Below are positions 19,726-31,900 of a DNA stretch of 64,000 bases, piece by piece. A model generated the notes under the pieces. That model was not told where the DNA came from, made no database searches, and was given only the letters and a program-made list of their open reading frames with translations. Made by a program: the position numbers and the translations under genes. Every line of letters starts with the position of its first letter. The first letter of the stretch is position 1. Source of the stretch: Branchiostoma floridae (taxonomy: Eukaryota > Chordata > Leptocardii > Amphioxiformes > Branchiostomatidae); NCBI RefSeq assembly GCF_000003815.2, contig NC_049992.1, positions 14,800,603 to 14,864,602 of the forward strand. Direction: 5' to 3'.

Positions 19726-20698
19726 CCCTCAAACACCCGAGTGGGGTCCATTTGGACCCCAGGCGTACATTTTGAAGTGCCATTTGAACATTTTTAATCT
19801 GAAGAAAAAATCCTTCCGTGAATTTGTCAGTCAATATGTCCTTTACCTTCTCCTAAGTTTTCGCAAAGATTAGTACAATAATGTGAAAATTATAAAGAAA
19901 GTTTGTGTTCAGTCCCTCTGGGGTCCAAACGGACCCCAGCAAAAATTTGCAGTTTTTAAAGCAAACTTTGGAGGCTAACTCCTTAACCACTCACAGTATG
20001 ACTATCAAACTTTCAGACAATAATAAGAATGTAAACCTAAATCATCACAAAAATTTCTGTGTCATCAAAATGTAATGTGACGACATTATGACGTCATTTG
20101 CCTAATCAGGGCAGCCATCTTGGATTTTGACCAATGACGTCAGGAAATTAGCATAAATTATAAATTTTAAGTCATGAAAATTACATTGAATTTCATAAAA
20201 TTTAATTGTTGTCAGAAAACAGGTGTAGTTTACCAAGAAAACCTTGTTTAAATTGAAATTGTCAAATTTTGGCAAAAATATGCCTGTTAGAATATGGTTG
20301 CCATGGCAACCCAAAAAAAATGATAAACTTACTTTATTGACCAAAAACTTTTGCAAACAATATTTTGTGACAAATTACCAAGTTTCGTAGCTTTAGCTCT
20401 AGCCGTTCATGAGTTATGCGACATAAATGTTACTGAGGGCCTCAAAATTCCCCTATCTGGTCGGAATAGGTTTAGTGCAAAACGTGGTCCTTCTGAACTT
20501 TTGCATAAATTGTGATAATGAGTTGGAATTAGCAACACCTTAACATCTCAAAATCTTCCTCTTACATTGACAAAGCAATGTATATACAATGATCGCGGAT
20601 AAGAAATGGTACTGAGATTTTATGAACAAAACATTTTGGGGTCCGTTTGGACCCCACTCGGTCATTTTAGTCGCAAAAAAAGGTCGGGTGCTTGAGGG
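19726..20698. mobile_element. piggyBac-like non-autonomous element 2
   Basis: A 973-bp element between TTAA copies (19722-19725 and 20699-20702). The ends are CCCTCAAACACCCGA at the left and, as reverse complement, CCCTCAAGCACCCGA at the right (one mismatch in 15). Three copies of an 18-bp palindrome GGGGTCCnnnnGGACCCC occur at 19743-19760, 19920-19937 and 20638-20655, near both ends, and may be protein-binding sites. The core from about 20050 to 20470 matches element 1 in reverse: GTTGCCATGGCAAC (about 20297), ATGACGTCAT, CCATCTTGGATTTT, and a block ggtcggaatagg that corresponds to element 1's terminal repeat. No transposase is encoded. Confidence 0.85.
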
Positions 20699-21928
20699 TT
20701 AAGACGTTCTAAAGGTATGACTTTCAAACCACTCCTGAAGGGCTTCGGGATAAGAAATTGATCAATATTCCTATAAAACTAACTGAAGAGGCCTTCAACC
20801 TTTCCGACGTTTACCACTGCACGTTTCCTATGTTTGACCTGTGCCAGCGGTCACGGAAGCGCTCCTTAGCTAATGGAGTTTTGATGTTCGAAGACCTTAA
20901 GGTGGCTGAGAGGTATCGGGGTTCCAGACATTTCATCCAGATTTATTTCCACTAAGGATCCCTGGCTGCAAAACGTATCGATAGCGAGTGACACTGAGAT
21001 TCAGGTGTCCATACATCATTGTACCAAGGGGAAACGTTCTCGTCGGTAAGTCCATGTTGATTTGACTATTTGGATGACACCATCTGGGAATCCAAAAACT
21101 AATGCGAGAGCGCGAATAAAAACAAAAGGTTTCACAAAAAATAGAGTTGCCTTCATTAATTCATCTAAGTGGTCAGGAAATTTGAACAAATGACTGTGCA
21201 CACTGAGTATAGTATACCGAACAATAGATTCGTCATTTTTGTTCTTTAACTTCTTCTTTGACCTTGTTGAATGACATTAGCATCGTTTTCCGATATTTAT
21301 TTTTACAATTCACGGCATATAATATTTGCTTATTTTACAGCTGCTCTAAATGGTTTCCGGCATGGTTATTTTTTTCATTTTGGAAACGGCCGAAAATTGA
21401 TGCGCGCGGATGACATCCATATAATTACATCAACATAACCTACGACACATATTTTCTAGAGCAGACAACGTTATCAACACGAAATCGAAATGAAAGCTAG
21501 TATATCTGAACTGCACAAGATATTGCATTGCTTGTTTCTTAACATTAGTAGATTAGAAACGGTAAAAGACTGTGCGCTTGATTCCAACGATGCCATAATC
21601 GTTTTTTAGCATGCAATTTCATTTTCATTTCAACATTGACGTCGTGAAGTTGCTTTCCGTATTTATGTATAAAAGAATAGACATATAAGTACAATGTACT
21701 TAAGGAAGAGGGCAGCCACTTCATCAATCTGGCGTCTACTTAATGTCTTAGACGTCACCATAGATGACAGGAACTTTTGAGATTAGATGTTAACCGTTTA
21801 CTGTATAGAAGTACGTTAATTATTTTTTTCTTTGACTTTGACTTTATTCAGATCCACTTTTAGCTATTACAACATTATGTTGCCAGCTATTCTTCCAGTG
21901 GTCTATTCTTGTCAATCTGTTATGTTAA

Positions 21929-22283
21929 AGGCATTCTAAGCAATATTACTGCGTTACAAGTGGAAATATTCTGGATAAGGCAATCTGTATGATATTGACG
22001 TCTGCTACACTGTATTCTCACATTTACATTATCATCTCATACTTTGAGCGGTTAAAACGGCCCAGAGACAAGTTGCACGAGGATATTCCTTATTATTGTA
22101 CCCCCAAAATAAGGGTTTGATCAGGAATCCTTGTGCAACTTGTTTCTGTGCCGTTTTTAGCGGCTCATTTTATGATATAGTGATGTAAATGTGCTAAAAT
22201 AGTGCATTAGATGTCAACATTATACAGACTGCCTTATTCAGAATATTTCTACTTTCAACGATCTAATATTGCTTAGGTTGCCT
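21929..22283. mobile_element. Long foldback (hairpin) element flanked by TTAA
   Basis: This ~355-bp segment is an inverted repeat over almost its whole length: the left arm starts AGGCATTCTAAGCAATATT and the right arm ends with AATATTGCTTAGGTTGCCT. Further matches inside the arms include tggataaggcaatctgta / tacagactgccttattcag and acaagttgcac / gtgcaacttgt. Both sides carry TTAA (21925-21928 and 22284-22287). TTAA-flanked palindromic elements occur among Kolobok and piggyBac groups; I cannot decide which. Arm length is about 165 bp with a short centre near 22100-22115. It encodes nothing, but any transcript would fold into a long hairpin. Confidence 0.8.
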
Positions 22284-23344
22284 TTAATTCTCGAACGTTT
22301 CAAAATTATGTAAATGATTTTAGATGTCGTCGTTTGCAATACGCAGTTTTTCTATCGATTGTTTTAATTTGGTTTGCAATCCAGTTGTCTTTAAAGTGCC
22401 AAAACCCAAATGAAACTCTTATCTTAATCAATTCGTCAGAAGGTCGCACGGAGGGGTATTATTAACTGTATGTTCTTTACCTTACGTCAAGGTAAAAAAG
22501 CGCCATCATGCGACATTTGCAAATATTGCTGATTGAAGTACTAGTATTTGGTGAAAAGGCACTTCTCGTTTTTGATCCTACAAATCCTGCCAAAATGACA
22601 GAAAAGTAAAGAATACGTTAAAAATCCATTGCTAGCGAGACATACCAACAGCCAAACATTTAAATTTCTTTAATCAGACCAGTGCTGCATAGATAGAAGG
22701 TCAACGGAATGGTAGGGTCCAAGATGGCTGCCACAGGATACGTCGATGAAGGTTAAACACCATAGACCATGTTAGACACACAGCCTCAGAGAATTTTTTC
22801 ACTTGAAATCTACAACTATCACAGTTAGAGGTTTCCATCTTCTATTCCTTTCGAAACAGGTACATGTTGCATTATCTAGTTACTTGCGACTTTGAACTAT
22901 TTTTGTACCTTTCCTCACAGGTCCTCTGAAAAATCGTTGTCAGGCAAGGCCTGCGCACTTTTCATTCTTCACGATTACACCATGAATACTGAGTACCAAA
23001 TTCATGTCAATACTTTGAAGGAGCTATGCAATGTTAAGTCGATAGGTGGCGCTAGGTAGCTATGCAATGGCATTGATTATGGTGCAGTTTGTTCATTTCG
23101 GGTAGATGTCGCTTTTGAGCTACCTGCAAAGGCTCCATGATGCGGTGGCATCAAACCAGCTACCACAGGTGCCACCTGTGTAACAGGCATAAAATTGTCT
23201 CGTATACGTCAAAAATAATTCTATTTTCATCATTAGTACAAAAATTATCATGCTCTTTTACGAAATTATTGAAGCTCTATGCAATGATATATTTTTTTAT
23301 ATTCAACAATAACTGATTTAAGAAACATCGAAGTATCAAAGTAA

Positions 23345-23588
23345 AAGCGTTATCTCACTGCACTTTGGAAACCGGTGCGGCACTGCGGGTTCGTTCACTG
23401 CATGTTGTGTTATTTTCTCCATTTTTTTTTAATATACATATTGCGTAGTACGTATAAAAGTATGCCAAAGAGAACAACAAAATACACAAAACGTAAGAAA
23501 ATTCGTTCTTTTTCTCTCAACTTCGTTGAGTAACCTGTCGAACCCCGCAGTGCCGCACTGGTGCTACAATTGCAGTGAGATACCACCT
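23345..23588. mobile_element. Harbinger-like MITE, copy B
   Basis: A 244-bp element with about 40-bp imperfect inverted ends (AAGCGTTATCTCACTGCAC at left; AGGTGGTATCTCACTGCAA as reverse complement at right) that both run into GTGCGGCACTGCGGG. It is flanked by TAA (23342-23344 and 23589-23591). The middle (aatatacatattgcgtag... aaacgtaagaaaattcgttc) is the reverse complement of the middle of copy A at 13888-14126, whereas the subterminal GC-rich parts differ. Non-coding. Confidence 0.7.
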
Positions 23589-26188
23589 TAACCCCACGTA
23601 CCTTTTGTCACGTTTGTATGCTCATGTGAGATCCGCAATACATGATACGACTTGGCATAACTGTCAAGTAGAATCAAGCATAAATATACTACCACATTAC
23701 TCAAATATCTATTATTCTCATGCATATTTTAAGTTCATTAATTGCATCTAAGTCCTCTTACCCCTGCAATCCCCATGACGAATCCGTTGTGTTTCGTTAA
23801 GTCCATACTGATATATCATTCTTCACACGGAGCGGTCATACCGTATGTGACTGATTAATGAATATAAATTATGGGCGCATAACAATATTTTGTAAAGTTA
23901 ATATCAATACAGATTGCGAGAACTAGAAAAGGCTGATAGGTTGTTACTTAGGGCTGTTTGGGGGGTTTAAGCCGGGTGTACATTTGGGATCCGGTAATAT
24001 GCTTCAGTCCACAAGATGGCGATCGCGCTGCAACCTACATTAAATTTGTCCATGCATCCGTTGACTTCAAAATCCGATTATAATGCAAATGTATAAGTTA
24101 ATAATAATTATAACTGTTCTCAGCTATAGATAGACCGAAAAATAAACTGCCATCGGTAACCAAATCAGTGTAGGTTTTTGTACAATTCCTCCCATCGTCT
24201 TCTGTTTCCCTTAAACATCTGCACACATGAGTCTCAAGTCTAATGTTCTGGTTGAGATGTAGCTTACAGTCATATATCAGACTGCTGAGGAGGCGGCCTT
24301 CCGAGCCCTTTTTTTTATTCACATTTCTTTAAAGAAGATGAGACAGAAAGCAGGCGCTGCTTATCGAGGTCTTCTCCTCATGTACATAAACAAAAATAAG
24401 GATACACATACAGGACTACAAAATGTGAAATAACAAAGTCAAGAGGTAATGATAACGACATGAAATAAAAATTTACAAGGAATCAAATAACAAAGTGACT
24501 TCCGAGCCTTGCATAAGTTAAAAGGTAATAAAACATACAATGCTTTGCTCGCTTTGTCGCAGCCTGGTCCCCCAACCGGGGTCCAGCCGACATGTTGAAA
24601 GAAACGAAAAATTGAAATTAAAACCTAGAAATAAAACCTAGTATAATGGGAGTGTAGGTGAATTCTTTGGCACTCCATGCTTAAATGAGAGTCTGCTTTT
24701 TCCAGATAATCACAAATGTAAGCTACTGAATCAAAGACCATGACAGTGGCCATGAGGAACAAGAGCTCACAAACCACCAAAACGTTGTTAACCATATGTA
24801 TGCACAATGCCCAAATCGTGAGGAACTGCATACATACAGAAAATTGTCTAATACTTTCTCTTCTTTTCATTCCGCTCACGTCCCAGAAAAGTTGTGAAAT
24901 TGATGGCAATTAGACCCAATTCTGAAACATCATCCCGATAACATGTCTAATGGTGTTCCCGTGCCTGAAGCGGCGTGCCTTGCCGTGGCTGAAGGGCGTC
25001 TTGGGTCACCTCCCAGGGCTTAGACAAATTGAAAGCGCCGCTATCTCCCTCTCCATCTTCGCTGACTTTGAGAACCGCTTCTGTTTATTGAGAGATGCGA
25101 TCTCACGGCTGATGTATGGAAAAGACAGGTACAAGACTCCGCTTCCGTTTCACAAGGCCCGCCGATAATAAAGTAGTAGGAGCTATGAAGGTATCTGTCA
25201 CACGTAAGCCGATTCGTTATGCCACGTGTGTGAAACTCGAAGCACTCCGCCCCAAGGGGTATTACAGGGTGATTGCACCCTCTCTCAAGAGCGCCAACCG
25301 ATAATTGAGTCTGAACTTGAAAAAAAAGTAGCAGCATCACGTTTGGCTCACTTCCCGGAACTCGCGCGGAGGGGAATGTTAATTTACCAACCTTTGATTA
25401 CTGGTGGCAAATAACATCCCCCAAGAGCGGGTAGAAAATTACTTCTTACCTGCATTCAAAACTATCTGTATTTTCCACCACATATCATCTTAAACCCCTT
25501 GTGTGGGAAACTATTCTAAATTTCTGTCAAAGAAGCCATTCTGATGTCAAGATAACCTCTTAGCATTGCACAGACACACACATATAGACCTCATCGAATG
25601 AGTGAGCTGATTAGAATAATTATCGTTAGAGTCTCTTGAGAAGTTTAACGAGCAAGCGTTTACCTTTGTGGATTTCCAAGGCGACATGTTTCATTAGCTG
25701 CATGAGTGGAGGCCAAGAAATGTGTTCCACGTCGTAAAATCCAGCCTCTTGTAATCGATTGGAACTCGCCTTACAATCCAGCCATAGTAGACAAGCATCT
25801 GGATACATAAACTGAAAGTGAAATGTCTAGAAAAGTAACAATTTGTGAAGGAGGGCGCGTCAGCTGGATATATGAACATTGGACATGGGATTATAACCAT
25901 TTAGGCCATCTTTAGAGAAAGTAGCTCAATATATTGTTAATGGCACCTCATATGAGGATGAACTGAACTGAACTGGGCTCAATATGGTGACATGTGGATG
26001 CTACAGTCGAAAGTATAACTCTAATGCGTCAACTCGTGGCTAGCAAATCGTTTAATATTCTCCGCAGAACAAATTTTCTCACTAACATTAAAGTCATGAC
26101 AAATAATTCATGGTTCAATAAGAGGAAATTCAAAATCTGCGTATTAGATATTCCTTGTCTTCCCGAACTGCCATTTTTGTTTGACTGA

Positions 26189-26227
26189 TCATCATCATCA
26201 CCACCATCATCATCATCATCATCATCG
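26189..26227. repeat. (ATC)n microsatellite
   Basis: About 13 trinucleotide units of ATC with a few ACC variants. Non-coding. Confidence 0.95.
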
Positions 26228-28472
26228 CGGGCTGTTGACTAATATGCAATTACATCGTCCCGATTGAACGTAACCCTCAGGTTACAATGTTTCTGTCATA
26301 GCCGTGAATAATTTCATCAGCTTGGAAAATCACTGAATAACAAGGTTCCATATTCACAACCGGTATGTTTATGCCATCACTTGTTAGCAGCGCCACCTAG
26401 CTGCAGTGTAGTACAGAACCAGTCAGAATCGCCAGGAGGAAGATGACAGACGGTAATCGAAAAGTCAGCTGCGACTGCACATAGGTCCTGGTGTTGAATA
26501 AAGTACCTCGTGATCCTACGTCTCTTAAAATTCTCCATGTGATTGTAAAAGAAATATAACATCCTGAAAAGTAATGGTTTTACATGCATCATACCTACGT
26601 GTGACACCAGTTCCTACCGCCGTTCCATGTAAGCTCAATTTCTACTAGCTTTAAAGCCTCAACATGTGTCTAAAGTATGAAGTATACGGCCCGTGAAACT
26701 AATAGATTTTACAAACTGGCAGTTATTTTAAACCGTTCTGAAGGAAAGCGGAGACTGTGCATTGTTAAGTGAATGTATTGCTGACGTCTGAATGAACTTT
26801 GCTCATAACCTCTCCACCCTAATCTCGGAGGCTCCGTTTATTAGCTGGTGTGTGATGACTGGGAAACCCCAAGTGTCAAGGCACATTTGTCGTCTTTACT
26901 CCCACAGCGGCTCTAATATTTCTTTCTGCCTGTGGCACTGACACAGACAGTCTATGTCAATGTTCCTTATACTTCATTCAATGAGTGTAATTTTGGGAGA
27001 GACGCCAGAAGTCTTTTGTACTGGTAAACCAATCTGTCTCGAAATCTTTCTAGTCCAGACCACATTCAATAATCTCTTATGTGGCAATTTTCAAGACAAC
27101 GGAAATCAATTTTGAAGAAAAAACGGTAAGAGCGATCAGGCTAAATGACCAAGTTCTTTATGACAGAGACGCTACTGCCTTATAACCTCTGTTATTGCAA
27201 ATGTATTGAAATGAACAAAACAAAGAAACAAATACTACACTGAGCTTTACAGATTTTGGAGGAAGTTTTAATGTAAAATAAGGTAAGATTAGGTAATTGA
27301 ACGTCTTTCTATACAATATATAAGGAGCTACTTGTATTGTCATTGTAATTCCTTTGCGAATGTGCCAATATGCGTACCTCGTCATGTGTGGTAGATAGTA
27401 TGCAAATTGACTCTAATTAGTATTATCGCTCCAAGGTGCACACTTTCATCTGTTTTTTGGTAATTTTAATATGATGTACCGGAAGTTTTCCAACCGATCT
27501 AAAGATGTGTTCGGTGTGTCTCACTGTCGTTTGAATCTACTCATGTCATGTTTTGTTCCGAACTAACGTCAGGATTTGAAGACTACAGTGTAACCACCAG
27601 AGTGCACATGGCGGCACCCTGACTGGTTTGTGAATACGTCCTGACTTTGCCACAGAAATTTGTCCTCCCCACGTGTCTAGTCTTGTGCAAATAAAGGAAC
27701 GACTCAAAGGCCATAAAATGAAGACTCATTCGTCACGAGAATGGAACTGATTCGCTTTCATCCATCTGAAACACGCTTCTCTGGCTGGCATCCAGGTATG
27801 AAGTCTACAACGCATATAAGGTTCGCGCTTTTGTTGCTCCTTCCTTTCATGTTTTTGTTCCGTTTCATTGTCTGCATGCTTAGAATGATTTTCCTTTCAA
27901 TGTGCATTCATTTCTTTCACTGACTTCGACTGCCCAACTGTCAAGGAAACTCTTCAGTTAAAAAAAAAAATTGAACGCGTGTGTGAGAAAATGCACTATG
28001 TTGCGGTTTAGGTAATTTAAGTTGAGTTGAGTACGGGCGTACATTTTGCTGAAGGCAAAGACTGGCAACAGAACCATTTTCTTCGTGGTATCTTCCACAC
28101 ATGTTACGATAAATCCTGAGTGGCCGACGGGAAGAAACCTGAGTGCATTGATACCGAGTATAGAACCCGTCTCGGCTATTTCCCCGGCTATCGTACACAA
28201 AGGTCAAGCCAGCACTTTGATAACCATGTTCCTATCATTCCCTGGCCTCAATTACTGCAACATTTTAACCATTTTTTCTTCTTCCAGAATGTTTTATAAA
28301 ACACAAACATATATTTCAATTGACCTGGAAACCAACAATCCAGTAATTAAAGTAATAGAATAAATGAAAAAGAATGACCCATACCGCAAAAGGTGTAATC
28401 TACTCCATCCGTAGCCATCCGTTGACATCAATGGAAGTTGACTCACCCATATATGTGTAAAATGTGGCTTTA

Positions 28473-28941
28473 GGGGATCCGCAGGTCAATCCGCCATGCA
28501 AATTGATGGTGGTCGAATATAGTTCAGGGTCTAAAACTTCAAGATTTTTTTTCTGGTCAAATGGGTAGAAATCCTGGTAGTTTTGAGGTGGGTGTGACAG
28601 GGGAGGGTTTCTACTTTCTGATTAGGGCCAAAAATCTGAGTTTCTGTGGTTGCTGAGCGGTATAAAGTTGGGACTTTTTTGTCTTAGCACATGGCCTCCT
28701 CACTGGGTTGTGGTGCGGTTTTGAGGTCAGGGGTCAATGTTTCATTTTCCCAGAAGTTTGTGCCGTTAGATACTTGGCGAAATTTGTTTTTTCGGATAGC
28801 TGAGATGTCGGGCTTTCATATGAGGGTATGTTTGTGTACCAGTAACGTCAGAAAGTTGAGTTATTAACAGTTTCTTTCTCCTCTTTTTTGTATAGGGAAC
28901 CATTGTTTAGAGGCTGAATATTGAATGACCTGCGGATGCCC
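28473..28941. mobile_element. Unclassified MITE with GGG-ended inverted repeats
   Basis: Sixteen-base ends GGGGATCCGCAGGTCA (28473-28488) and, reversed, GGGCATCCGCAGGTCA (28926-28941) differ at one position and are flanked by TTTA on both sides (28469-28472 and 28942-28945). The 469-bp interior is G/T-rich on the plus strand and has no reading frame of note. The superfamily cannot be named from these ends alone; a 2-, 3- or 4-base target duplication (TA, TTA or TTTA) all fit. Confidence 0.65.
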
Positions 28942-28945
28942 TTTA

Positions 28946-31900
28946 AAATCTGACTACGTATTACATCCTTGTGCACTGTTATTTACATGAAAAGTTTGCC
29001 ATTTTCTATGTTCCCACACCCGACGTTTGAAAGTATGCCCAGCGCCTATAGCTATTCACTGTAAAAAAGGTTGTTAAAGCAAAATCTAGGTGATGGAGTT
29101 CGTAGTTACTGAGAAATGGGGTTGATACATAAGGTGATAAAACCCGAGACATGGCATAAAAATCACCACACGACTTTTTTTTCATCTAATGGAGACAAAT
29201 ACGTGCTACGGGCGCAGTATACATGTAACATTAAGGTCGAGCCCTGAGGGCAATTCATTGTTCTCATACATAAACATTCACAGTACCAGAAGAGCAAGTA
29301 AAAAGGAATACGTAAAGATTCCAACATGCTGACAAAGAAGACCTTTAGCACTCCTGGTATACTGAATCCCATTAATGTTTAGCCAATGCATCAAGTGATT
29401 TACACTTTGACGATCAGACAGAAGAACCTGCATGAAAACGATAAATTTCTACCGCCATTCTCTCAGAAAGTTGATGGAACTCTTTAAACATCATGCTGAG
29501 AAAACTCTTTGTTCTTTGAAGCTGGATCGGGCTGTGGCCTAAGATGTCGTCGGCGCCAGATTACTTTGATCCTTCGTATGACTCTGTTCCGACTAGCGGT
29601 ATGCAAAGAGAGATCATATTGCAGTGCATAACATGGCTTCGATCAATATGACCTGTGCAGTGTAAATCCCCAACACTAAGGACTTAGCAAGGACCATAGG
29701 GATGGGTAGTAAGAGAAGATGCACAGAAGCAAGTAATTGTTCTCCTAACTACCGTTGAACACTGAGAACCTCCTAGTTGCTGTAAAATCACCAAGGATTG
29801 TGAATCAATGACATGCCTGTTTTTTTTTTTCAGGTTTGAGTTTGAGACTGCATATGTGTAACTATTTAAAATACGTAATTTAGGTTATAATTCCGGATCC
29901 TATTTACGATTTATGTTTTATATTCGACCAGTAGACTAAATTTTACATATCTACCTAAAACACTAAAATTGAAAAAAAATTACTCCAACATCAAAGTTGC
30001 ACCTTTCTAATATCTGAAAGCCCGTAAACAAAAGTAAAATTCTACAAGTTTATCGATAAAAACGATACACCAAAATACTATTCTTTACAAACTTTCCAAA
30101 GCCAAGGCAAATTAATATTCTGTAAGCATTTTGATACTTAGCACTTAAAGCTACATTAGTATCCATACGTTTTTTTAAAATGAAGGTTATACAAGGCACA
30201 CTCGAGAGTAACTGTAATGGTAAGTAAAAATATGTGTGCCCTGCCCCGCAGATGGAGATAATCAAATAAATGCATCGCTAGATCCAAATTACAGTTATTC
30301 AGCTACATGTACAGGATGCAATTACACATTCAAGTACCTACAATTTACCCCAGGATTACATTTGGGGAGTACATTATTCCAAGGGTTTGTGGGATAATAT
30401 CCTGAAATTATCCAGACTACGCGCAGTCGTAGGTATCTGACCTTCATTTAGGCCAGAGAACAATTATACAATGGTGATAGGGGCTTCTCGGTTTAAGTAA
30501 ACAAAGAGAAATGTTTTATTAAGTTTTCCGGAATACGTGCCAATGAATATAATGCAATATATATTACGATATAACCATTATCAAGACTCTATATTTTTTT
30601 ACTCTTACTGTGATGGGCTTAAACTATCATGCTAGCACCTGTGAAATTCAGCTTAAAGCCTTGTTTAAAGTTGTGCTTTTTGTTCATTTTATTGGACCCT
30701 TAAGCGATACATATATAAATTTATTTAGAGAGTGAGAGTAATGAAACTTTGTTAGTTGTTCGTCAAGTAGGCTTTATTTCCCTGGTAATACGGAAACATT
30801 CCATAAAATGTATCTAGAAGGGATTGTCATTGGTATTTGTGGACTTAGTCATAGTAACGACTTCTTGGAACTAATTCTGTCTATGACTGTACGTAAACTA
30901 TAATATTTGGTTTATATAGGCCTATGCGTTAACTATAATGACCGTATATAAATGTAGAGACACTATGTTTATTTAACACAGACAGCTCTCTGTGTTAGTC
31001 ATTCGCCATAGAGGCCCGGGTATTGTGTTTTTTGCTTAGGCAGCGTAAATCAACCACAAACTATCTGTAAGCATGACATACAACTCAGTCGTACTTTTCA
31101 AAAGGCTTTGTATGAAGATTAAAATCTTGCAACACGATCGATAGAGAGATTAAGTATCGTCTGTGTTATGACGGAGAAGAAGTACGTTCTGGTTCAAAGA
31201 ACTCTATAGCTTTGTCATGTACTCTATGACTTTTTTCTGACACACACACAGTTCGGGGCGCGATGTTATACGAGTTTTCAGCACAGGTACGACAGCTCAT
31301 ATTTCAGTGCTTTTGTTGAAGATTCGGGTGGTATATATTTTTCTTGACGCCCTGCCAAGTTCAAGATACGACGCATTTAAAGAAGCTTCTCTATCATGAC
31401 TTAGATAGCGCCCATGTGGCTAGCGCCAAGACATATGTCAAACCTTGACGCATACGTTATTCTATCATAGGTTTTACAGTTATAACAAAAGTCAAGGACT
31501 GTATGAAACCTAAGCAAACACAGAACATAAACTTTTCCTGTACACCTAAGCCGTTCAATTGACATGCTTAACTATGCATTCATTTCAAAAGCCAAGTCGG
31601 CAAGAAGGTCCTACCGGCTCAATCAAAACTTTGCAGCAACGTAAATAGCACGGTGCCCATCGCCTGAACGCCCTCCCCGAAAGATATGTTTTCTATTACC
31701 TGGTAATAAAACTGGGATTAAGGGGCGCCGCTGACCTTAACATTCGTCTCAAGTGCTGTATAGAACGTCTTACCCGGGATTTCTTTCTTAGATTGACTTT
31801 AACCATGTCATCTTACAAACTGTAAAAAGTTTCTGATATTTTAATATAGTAACCTTTGAACATAATCCATTAATTCATCATTTGTTCAATATGATTAACG

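Larger units (their letters stand above)
20703..28468. other. Gene-free DNA between mobile elements
   Basis: Apart from the foldback element, Harbinger-like copy B and the ATC repeat listed separately, this region has only short frames without domains. A slightly GC-richer part (24950-25300) is open in several frames on both strands over 60-99 codons but resembles no family I know. Confidence 0.5.
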
